A DNA stretch of 64,000 nucleotides from Paraburkholderia aspalathi (lineage in GTDB: Bacteria > Pseudomonadota > Gammaproteobacteria > Burkholderiales > Burkholderiaceae). The notes below the pieces were generated by a model. It saw nothing but the letters and a program-made list of their open reading frames with translations. It did no database searches and was not told the origin of the DNA. How positions within the stretch are numbered: the stretch's first letter is position 1; each line of letters begins with the position of its first letter. The stretch lies in assembly GCF_900116445.1 (NCBI RefSeq), contig NZ_FPBH01000013.1, forward strand, positions 161,157-225,156. The letters are read 5' to 3'. Position numbers and translations under genes: made by a program. This document shows positions 1 through 6,324 of this stretch, one piece after another.

Positions 1-26
1 TGACCATATGGACTACAAAGCACGAG

Positions 27-164
27 CTATGCCATCGGGGCGGGCGTCCTGCCTTGCCCCTCGATAGACGATATCGGAGTTTCAGGCTGCTGGATTGCGA
101 GCAGTGTGCTGATGGGCTGCTTGTCTGACAGCAGTTTGGACTGGATACGTTGGATCACGGCCAT
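27..164 (-). CDS. Possible 45-aa small protein, unknown
   Basis: A short reading frame begins MAVIQRIQSKLL and ends at a TAG. Its main support is a good ribosome binding site (AGGAAGG, about 5 bases before the ATG at 164) and its divergent position relative to the gene at 220. I recognise no domain, signal peptide or membrane segment. It may be a real small gene or a chance frame; comparison with related genomes would be needed to tell. Confidence 0.25.
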   Translation of the reverse strand: MAVIQRIQSKLLSDKQPISTLLAIQQPETPISSIEGQGRTPAPMA

Positions 165-219
165 GCTACCTTCCTGAATATCCACGAGCGTGCGCTCATG
201 ATTCGATAACGAGGTCCAC

Positions 220-639
220 ATGGAACCCACCTGGCAATTCCAGCTAAGAATCACCGTCTCACCCGAACTTGCAAACGATCTGCGTACAGACCCGGCCGGT
301 GCCTCGCATGCTGCGCTTCGCAATGTGCTGGGCAAGCACAACGCGACTTTGAAATGTCAATTCGACGCTTTCGCAGACTACGTGAATGAAGCGGAAAAGC
401 AGGGCTTGGAAAACTATCCACTTTATCAATGGACCCGGCAGACAATTGAGAATCCGGAGAAGAAAGCGAAGTACTTGCAATCATTCACTGTCTACGTGAA
501 TGGCGACGAGATATACGGCAAGGAAATCGCCGACGTGTTGGAAGCTGAATTGACTGCACTCATCAGTGACGATGGCATTAATAGCGTCGCGCGGTTCGAT
601 ACCAATCCAGCGAATAACCCGCAGCCGCCCAGGCGCTAG
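220..639 (+). CDS. Hypothetical protein, 139 aa
   Basis: A soluble-looking protein with no signal peptide or membrane segment. The N-terminus (MEPTWQFQLRITVSPEL) could form a beta strand followed by alternating helix and strand; the C-terminus is Pro/Asn-rich and probably disordered. GAGG lies about 6 bases before the ATG, supporting this start. I do not recognise the family. It stands alone, with no obvious operon partner, and codon use resembles the neighbours. Confidence 0.6.
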   Translation: MEPTWQFQLRITVSPELANDLRTDPAGASHAALRNVLGKHNATLKCQFDAFADYVNEAEKQGLENYPLYQWTRQTIENPEKKAKYLQSFTVYVNGDEIYGKEIADVLEAELTALISDDGINSVARFDTNPANNPQPPRR

Positions 640-795
640 CGGTTACACGGCGGTTACACGTAGTCCATCTGCTTTCCAGCACGACACTCGCGTGTAATAA
701 ATCGAAACTATTGTCTCGGCACCGCTTGCGCCAGAGCGCGGCGGTTGCCGACGCGCGATCGCGTCCGTCAGTCATTCATTTCCACGGAGACCTCC

Positions 796-972
796 ATGCC
801 GACGTCGGCATTCCGGCTTTTTGCGCTCATCTGTTCTGTTGCTGCGACCGCGCTGCTTGGCGCATGCAGCGACGGCGTATCGTCCACGCCGGCCAAGGCA
901 GCATGCGGCAACGCCACCGTTGTGAACGCGCGCATGAGCTGCCCGCCGGGCTTCGTCCCGCCTGCTTCCTGA
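796..972 (+). CDS. Small predicted lipoprotein, 58 aa
   Basis: The frame could start at 745, but the ATG at 796 has GGAG upstream and opens directly into a lipoprotein signal: a short basic start, a hydrophobic run, then the lipobox LLGAC. The mature peptide would be only about 37 residues, with three further Cys-rich/Pro-rich positions (AACGN, MSCPPGF). It ends 27 bases before the phospholipase C gene, so co-transcription is likely. A role in export or anchoring of that enzyme is a guess from position only. Confidence 0.6.
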   Translation: MPTSAFRLFALICSVAATALLGACSDGVSSTPAKAACGNATVVNARMSCPPGFVPPAS

Positions 973-999
973 GTCCAGAATTCAAATTAGGTCCATCGC

Positions 1000-3114
1000 A
1001 TGGTCACCAAAACTCGTCGAGATTTTCTGAAGCTGTCCGCCGGACTGGCGGGCGCGACTGCCGCCACCACCCTGTTTCCCGAATCGATTCGCAAGGCGTT
1101 GGCGATCGAGCCGAGTTCGGTCACGGGCACGATCCAGGACGTGCAGCACATTGTCGTGTTCATGCAGGAGAACCGCTCGTTCGACCACTATCTCGGTCAC
1201 CTGAGCGGCGTGCGCGGCTATAACGACCGTTTCCCTGTGACGCTGCCGAACGGCCAGCCGGTATGGTTCCAGCCGCGTCAGGAAGATCAGACGAAGGTGA
1301 TCGCGCCGTTCCGCTACGACACGACCAATCCGAACGTCAACGCGCAATGTATCGGCGGCCTGCCGCATACGTGGGCCACCACGCACGGCGCGATCGACAG
1401 CGGCCGCGCCGACAAGTGGGCTGTGCAGAAAACCAATATGACGATGGGCTATCACGTGCGCGAGGACATTCCGTTCCACTACGCGCTCGCCGACGCCTTC
1501 ACGGTGTGCGACAACTACTTCTGTTCGATTCCGGGTAACACGCATCCGAACCGCATGTATTTGATGACGGGGATGGTCGACCCGCTTGCCACGGGTGGCG
1601 GACCGCTACTCGACAACACCGACTACATCGACAACCAGTTCGATACGATCAAACTGCAGCCCTTCAACTGGACCACGTATCCCGAGCGGCTGGAAACGGC
1701 CGGCATCTCCTGGCAGATTTATCAGCAGGGCACCGGCTTCGACAATTTCACCGGCAACTACGGCACGAACATGCTGGCCTCGTTCCAGAATTTCGTGAAC
1801 GCACCGGCGGGTTCGTCGCTGCAAAACCGCGGGATGAGCACGCGCACGCTGACACAGTTGAAGGCCGACGTGCAGGCCGGTGCATTGCCGCAGGTGTCCT
1901 GGCTGTTGCCGCCCGCCGCGTATTCGGAGCATCCGAAGTTCACGCCGCTCTATGGCGCCAACTACATCTCGACGATCCTCGACGCGCTGACGTCGAATCC
2001 CGATGTGTGGAGCAAGACCGTCCTGTTCATCATGTACGACGAGAACGACGGCTTCTTCGACCACGTGGTGCCGCCGCAGGCGCCTACGGTGCCCGGCTCC
2101 GGCATGAGCACCGTGGACATCTCGCTCGAACGGCACAACGTCGTGACCGCGACGCAGGCCGGCACGTATACCGCGGACAATCTGCCATACGGCCTCGGGC
2201 CGCGCGTACCGATGACGGTCGTGTCGCCGTGGTCGAAGGGTGGTTTTGTCTGCTCGCAGGTGTTCGATCACACGTCGGTGCTGCAATTCATCGAAAAGCG
2301 TTTCGGCGTAGTCGAGACCAATATCTCGCCGTGGCGCCGTGCCGTTTGCGGCGACCTGACCACGGCGCTCGACTTTTCGAAATCGGATGCGGCCGTGCCG
2401 TCGCTGCCGAGCACGCAAACCTACGTCGCGCAGGCCGATCTGCAATGCGCGCGTTCCACGGCGCAGGCTGCGCCGGCCAGCACGGCTCAGCAGCTGGTGA
2501 CGGCGCAGGAAGCGGGCACGCGGCCCGCGCGGGCGTTGCCGTACGAATTGCATGTGAACGGGAAGTTGCAGTCGCAAGGGTATGCGCTGACGTTTGCGAA
2601 CACCGGCACGCAGGGCGCGCATTTCTGGGTGTACACGGGTGACCCGACCGCGATGCCGCGCCGCTATACCGTCGAGGCCGGCAAGCAATTGACCGATACG
2701 TGGGCACTCGATGCGAACGGTAATTATCTGGTGAACGTCTATGGCCCGAACGGTTACTTCCGGCGCTTCGCGGGTTCGTCCACTGCGGATGCTGCAGCCA
2801 AGCCGGATGTCGTGACCTGTTACGACGTGGCCAACGGCAACGTCTACGTGACAGTGTCCAATGCTGGGACCAAGTCACTCACGGTCACCGTAAGCGACGT
2901 CGCCTATGGCCAGGCGCCGCGCACGTTGAGCGTGCCCGCGGCGAGCAGTGTGGAGGCGCATTGGGACCTGTCATGCAGCAGTCAGTGGTATGACTTTCAA
3001 TTGACGGTTGCAGGCAATGCGGGCTGGTTGCGGCGCATTGCAGGTCACGTGGAAACAGGCCACGCCAGCATCACCGATCCTGCTGCCACTGCGCCGGTAA
3101 CGAAGGCGATTTAG
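1000..3114 (+). CDS. Tat-exported phosphocholine-specific phospholipase C
   Basis: The 704-residue protein fits the non-haemolytic/haemolytic PlcN/PlcH family of Pseudomonas and Burkholderia, which hydrolyses phosphatidylcholine and sphingomyelin outside the cell. A twin-arginine signal occupies roughly residues 1-36 (TRRDFLKL). The phosphoesterase domain follows, with ENRSFDHYLG at 57-66, GNTHPNR further on and YDENDGFFDH at about 346-355, all typical of this acid phosphatase/PLC superfamily. Two beta-rich repeats typical of the family's C-terminus lie after about residue 510. Length matches the family. Tat export implies folding with metal in the cytoplasm. No plcR-like chaperone gene adjoins; a small lipoprotein precedes it. 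Confidence 0.92.
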   Translation: MVTKTRRDFLKLSAGLAGATAATTLFPESIRKALAIEPSSVTGTIQDVQHIVVFMQENRSFDHYLGHLSGVRGYNDRFPVTLPNGQPVWFQPRQEDQTKVIAPFRYDTTNPNVNAQCIGGLPHTWATTHGAIDSGRADKWAVQKTNMTMGYHVREDIPFHYALADAFTVCDNYFCSIPGNTHPNRMYLMTGMVDPLATGGGPLLDNTDYIDNQFDTIKLQPFNWTTYPERLETAGISWQIYQQGTGFDNFTGNYGTNMLASFQNFVNAPAGSSLQNRGMSTRTLTQLKADVQAGALPQVSWLLPPAAYSEHPKFTPLYGANYISTILDALTSNPDVWSKTVLFIMYDENDGFFDHVVPPQAPTVPGSGMSTVDISLERHNVVTATQAGTYTADNLPYGLGPRVPMTVVSPWSKGGFVCSQVFDHTSVLQFIEKRFGVVETNISPWRRAVCGDLTTALDFSKSDAAVPSLPSTQTYVAQADLQCARSTAQAAPASTAQQLVTAQEAGTRPARALPYELHVNGKLQSQGYALTFANTGTQGAHFWVYTGDPTAMPRRYTVEAGKQLTDTWALDANGNYLVNVYGPNGYFRRFAGSSTADAAAKPDVVTCYDVANGNVYVTVSNAGTKSLTVTVSDVAYGQAPRTLSVPAASSVEAHWDLSCSSQWYDFQLTVAGNAGWLRRIAGHVETGHASITDPAATAPVTKAI

Positions 3115-3245
3115 GCGTACAGAGTGGACATTTCTTTCAATGTCATTTCGGGTCGGCGGCAAAGTGGTAAGTCAATTTTACATTTGGCGACAAGGCGCGA
3201 AGTTCGTGAGAGGATGGCATTTCACTTTTTCTCGCGGAGGGCGAA

Positions 3246-3470
3246 ATGGGACTCTTGGACGAAGTAGGCAAGATCGCTGGTGCGGTAGCGGCCGTTGAAG
3301 CAGCAGAAAAAGTCGATCCGGACGCAGGTCTGCTAACGAAAGGCGTTGCAGCGATTGCAGGCTTTGAAGGCGCAGGTGCATTGGAGGGATTGGTCGAGAA
3401 AAAAGACGGCGAGAAGCAGGACGACGCCGACAACGCTCAGGCTGCAGACGGTACGAATCCTCAGACGTGA
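3246..3470 (+). CDS. Small Ala/Gly-rich protein, 74 aa
   Basis: An ATG with GGAGGG upstream opens a small protein with an amphipathic Ala/Gly/Val-rich half (residues 1-50) and a hydrophilic acidic tail rich in Asp, Lys and Gln. There is no clear signal peptide. A rho-independent terminator follows within 20 bases, so this is a self-contained transcription unit. Family and function are unknown to me. Confidence 0.6.
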   Translation: MGLLDEVGKIAGAVAAVEAAEKVDPDAGLLTKGVAAIAGFEGAGALEGLVEKKDGEKQDDADNAQAADGTNPQT

Positions 3471-3485
3471 TTTTTGCGCTGTGAG

Positions 3486-3520
3486 CGGGCCAGTTCTACT
3501 TAGGACTGGCCCGTTCTTTA
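3486..3520 (+). terminator. Rho-independent terminator
   Basis: A perfect 9-bp stem, CGGGCCAGT (3486-3494) with ACTGGCCCG (3505-3513), has a 10-base loop and is followed by a short T-rich stretch (TTCTTTA). It lies just after the 74-aa gene ending at 3470. Confidence 0.7.
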
Positions 3521-3603
3521 TGGTGAGCGCGTGACGTGATATGCCTGATCGTTCCTATCCGTCGCGTGGTTGTCGTAAGCGAATTGAATTTGAGGACGAT
3601 TCT

Positions 3604-4476
3604 TTGACCATCTCTGCGACACGCAGGACCCTGACGCTCGGATTGCCGCTGCTCCTAGGCCTTCGCATCACTCCCACACTGGCCGCAAACGCTTCCCCAT
3701 TAGCTGACATCGAACGCCGCAATGGCGGACGCCTTGGCGTGTTCGCTATCGATACCGGTTCGGGCCGAACCTTGGCGCATCGCGCTGACGAACGCTTTCT
3801 GATGTGCAGCACGTTTAAGGGACTGCTCGCCGCGCAGGTGCTATCGCGTGTGGATGCCGGCAAGGAGGATCTTGCCCGTCTTGTGAAGTACACCGGGAAG
3901 GACCTGATCTTTACGTCGCCCGTGACGAAGGCACACGTTGCAGAAGGCGCGATGTCGGTGGGCGCACTGTGCCAGGCGATTGTCGAAGTGAGCGACAACA
4001 CGGCGGCCGTGTTGTTGATGAGAAGCGTCGGCGGTCCCGCCGCTTTGACGCAATTCGTTCGCGGTCTCGGCGATACCGTGACGCGTTCCGATCGGTACGA
4101 ACCCGAGTCGAACAAAAATAGCGGTGTGCTCGATACCACTACGCCTCGTTCGATCACTAACTCGGCGAGCAAAATTCTCTTGGGAAATGTTCTGAGTCCC
4201 CAATCGCGTACGCAGCTGGAAAACTGGATGATTGCCTGCAAACCGGGTTTGAACCGGCTCCGCGCTGCGTTACCGCCGGACTGGGTAGCGGGTGACAGGC
4301 CCGGAACCAGCGTGGAAGAAGAAACCAACGACTATGCGATCGTTCGCCCACCCGGACGCGCGCCGCTTTTGATCGCAGCCTATTACGATGCGCCCGCGCT
4401 TGACATGCCCGCTCGAGAGGCTGTCTTGCGGGAGGTCGGTGCAGTGTTCGTGAAGTGGACAGCGGATCGGGCGTGA
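3604..4476 (+). CDS. Class A beta-lactamase with altered KTG motif
   Basis: An exported serine beta-lactamase. The frame extends back to 3541, but the first 21 residues there do not resemble a signal; a TTG at 3604 has GAGGA 7 bases upstream and starts a plausible signal (residues about 1-28), giving 290 aa, the usual class A length. Class A landmarks are STFK (Ser70-Lys73), SDN (130-132) and RYEPESN (Glu166, Asn170). The third motif, normally K-T-G at 234-236, reads R-P-G (in GDRPGTS). Lys234 to Arg is known in some inhibitor-resistant enzymes; Pro at 235 is unusual. Activity is therefore uncertain. No ampR-like regulator adjoins. Confidence 0.87.
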   Translation: MTISATRRTLTLGLPLLLGLRITPTLAANASPLADIERRNGGRLGVFAIDTGSGRTLAHRADERFLMCSTFKGLLAAQVLSRVDAGKEDLARLVKYTGKDLIFTSPVTKAHVAEGAMSVGALCQAIVEVSDNTAAVLLMRSVGGPAALTQFVRGLGDTVTRSDRYEPESNKNSGVLDTTTPRSITNSASKILLGNVLSPQSRTQLENWMIACKPGLNRLRAALPPDWVAGDRPGTSVEEETNDYAIVRPPGRAPLLIAAYYDAPALDMPAREAVLREVGAVFVKWTADRA

Positions 4477-4478
4477 CG

Positions 4479-4580
4479 CGCGATGACCCGCGCAACCGGC
4501 GGATGGATGTGATCCGCGGCGTCCCGATTCTTCCTGTCCTGCTTCACCACTTCAACATTGCGAACCGTTTGAACACTCCA
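4479..4580 (+). pseudogene. 5' remnant of an acyltransferase-3 gene
   Basis: Immediately after, and in a different frame from, the beta-lactamase stop, the plus strand encodes RRMDVIRGVPILPVLLHHFN. This closely resembles the first transmembrane helix of OafA/YrhL-type membrane acyltransferases (pattern LDxxRGxAIxxVxxxHF). Only about 30 residues survive before similarity stops at the transposase-like gene on the other strand, so this is a truncated remnant. The exact junction is not visible to me. Confidence 0.5.
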
Positions 4581-4845
4581 ACTGCTCGCTCATGCCGAGT
4601 TCGGCGAAAACCTTCGACATCATGCCGGCGCGTCGCCACTCCAGCCATTTGATGTAGCAGGTTTGCGATGGCGGAAAGCTTGCGGGGAGGCGCTGCCACT
4701 TTTCGTTATTGCGAACGATCCACAGTATGGCGTTGACGATCTCGCGCGGATCTCGCCGTGGTCGGCCAACTCTCGGTGTGGTGTCGTGGTGGAACAGGTG
4801 GGCGATGCGTTGCCAATCTTCATCAGACAGCGGGGATTCGAACAT
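4552..4845 (-). CDS. IS5-type transposase N-terminal domain, stand-alone
   Basis: The 97-residue product starts MFESPLSDEDWQRI and contains GRPRRDPREIVNAILWIVRNNEKWQRLP, the DNA-binding DUF4096-type region found at the start of IS5-family transposases. No DDE catalytic domain follows in any frame, and I found no convincing terminal inverted repeats. It could be a decayed insertion sequence or one of the short transposase-like proteins common in Burkholderia genomes. Its 3' end overlaps the acyltransferase remnant, suggesting it marks an old insertion or deletion. Confidence 0.7.
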   Translation of the reverse strand: MFESPLSDEDWQRIAHLFHHDTTPRVGRPRRDPREIVNAILWIVRNNEKWQRLPASFPPSQTCYIKWLEWRRAGMMSKVFAELGMSEQLECSNGSQC

Positions 4846-4994
4846 TTTCAGATTTTAACCAGCCAGTACAATCTGATTATCCCAGTAGAGGCCGTCTTCT
4901 AAATTGCGATTTCGGACGTTAAAGCGGCGCAAACCGGAGGATTGCTTTTGGCTGGATTGTGGTGGTCCAGGGGCTCGACGGATCTGCCCTCGCG

Positions 4995-5684
4995 CTAACG
5001 CGATTTGCCCCTGGTATTCTTTCTGGCGCTTGTGGCGCGAGGCGTCTCTTTAGCCGGCAAGGCACCGCCGCCGTTCATCTGCTCCATCCACGACAAGGCG
5101 TCGACGTACGACAGGAACTGCTGGAGATACCCCGGCGACAACTCGCGCATCAGCGAGAGCGATCGATGAACAAGGCTGCTCGAGTTGAGCGGACCGGCAT
5201 TGCCGGGCGCTTTCTTCAGCGACTGCCGCAGCTGTTTCTCGGATCGGACCTTGGACCAGGTCTCCCTGAAGTAATCGAGCGCCTCCAGTTCCGGATAGGA
5301 CGATGGCCGAGGCGTGGCGCTGCCCGCTGTGAGGCTGTCATCGTCTGCAGGCGCATGATTGGCGATGTAGTCGATCAGTCCGGCCAGCGTTCCGCGAGCG
5401 GGATCGCCAGGTGATGCCTTGGTGTCGGTGCCAGCATCGCCAGCCTCGGATGCAGCGCGCTCGAGATCGACCGCATACGCCTCGATCAGTTTGGCGAGCC
5501 TCTCATCCAGGAGACGCCGCGCCTCGCCGCTATGACTGGCTGCCCGCCGATCCAGCGCCTCGATGAAATGAAAGCGAATGGGATCCATGCGATCGGCGCC
5601 ACGCTCGCGCCATGCGTCGAGCGTTGCCCGGGCGCCGCCTGTCACCTCGTTAGCGCCACTACTCGGACGACTCACACTACTCAC
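4995..5684 (-). CDS. DUF2894 protein, last gene of motor-like operon
   Basis: A 229-residue, mostly helical, soluble protein of the DUF2894 family, known from betaproteobacteria with no assigned function. There is no signal or membrane segment, so it is probably cytoplasmic. The C-terminus carries a conserved-looking helical stretch (residues about 135-205, YFRETWSKVRSEKQLRQSL) and a basic tail. Its start overlaps the stop of the OmpA/MotB-like gene by 8 bases, implying translational coupling. By analogy with motor systems it may be a cytoplasmic accessory or effector, but that is inference. Confidence 0.85.
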   Translation of the reverse strand: MSSVSRPSSGANEVTGGARATLDAWRERGADRMDPIRFHFIEALDRRAASHSGEARRLLDERLAKLIEAYAVDLERAASEAGDAGTDTKASPGDPARGTLAGLIDYIANHAPADDDSLTAGSATPRPSSYPELEALDYFRETWSKVRSEKQLRQSLKKAPGNAGPLNSSSLVHRSLSLMRELSPGYLQQFLSYVDALSWMEQMNGGGALPAKETPRATSARKNTRGKSR

Positions 5685-6324
5685 GAGGCTTCACCGTTGC
5701 GCTCGAAGGCCTCGGGACCGGTGCTATTTCCACGCGCCGGTTTTTCGCCCGGCCCTGGTCGTCGGCATTCGTGCTGACGGGCTGCTGCGAGCCGAACGCG
5801 GCCGCAAATACGGAAGAGGCGGGAACGCCTGCATCGATCAGCGCACGGGTCACCGTCAACGCGCGTTGGGCCGAGAGCTCCCAGTTGTCGGCAAAGCGAC
5901 GGTTAGCTTCCCGCACCTGCCGGTCATCGGTAAAGCCGCTCACCATCAGGATCTCGTCATTGGCCCGGAGGTAAGCGGACAGCGGCCCCGCCAGGCTCTT
6001 CAGGACGTCCCGGCCTTCCGGCTGCAATTGATCGGAGTTCAGTGCGAACAACACGCTGCCGTTGATGCCGATGCGTCCGTTGACCAGCGTCACCCGGCCC
6101 GCTGCCAGCGGTCCTGCCAGCGCCTGCTCCAACGTCTTGCGGCGCTGTGTTTCCATCTGACGCTGCTTGACCTCTTGCTTCAGCCGGGTCGAGAGTTCCA
6201 GCTGCACACCGATGACACCCACCAGGATCAGCACGAACGCGCCCAGCAACACCGACATCAGATCGCCGAAGACGGGCCAGATGGGCGCCGTGGTCTCCAC
6301 GCCGCCGTCGATTTCCTCGCTCAT
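5677..6324 (-). CDS. OmpA/MotB-like inner-membrane protein
   Basis: A 215-residue protein with a single N-terminal membrane segment (about 15-37) preceded by a short cytoplasmic end, then a coiled linker and a peptidoglycan-binding OmpA domain (about 80-205; NRRFADNWELSAQRA, GRAKNRRVEI). The membrane segment reads PVFGDLMSVLLGAFV, with Asp21 at the place of the proton-carrying Asp32 of MotB. This is the expected stator partner for the ExbB/MotA-like protein encoded just upstream, whose stop overlaps this start by 4 bases. MotB, ZorB and TolR-like roles are analogies; family identity is good, system identity is not established. Confidence 0.88.
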   Translation of the reverse strand: MSEEIDGGVETTAPIWPVFGDLMSVLLGAFVLILVGVIGVQLELSTRLKQEVKQRQMETQRRKTLEQALAGPLAAGRVTLVNGRIGINGSVLFALNSDQLQPEGRDVLKSLAGPLSAYLRANDEILMVSGFTDDRQVREANRRFADNWELSAQRALTVTRALIDAGVPASSVFAAAFGSQQPVSTNADDQGRAKNRRVEIAPVPRPSSATVKPRE

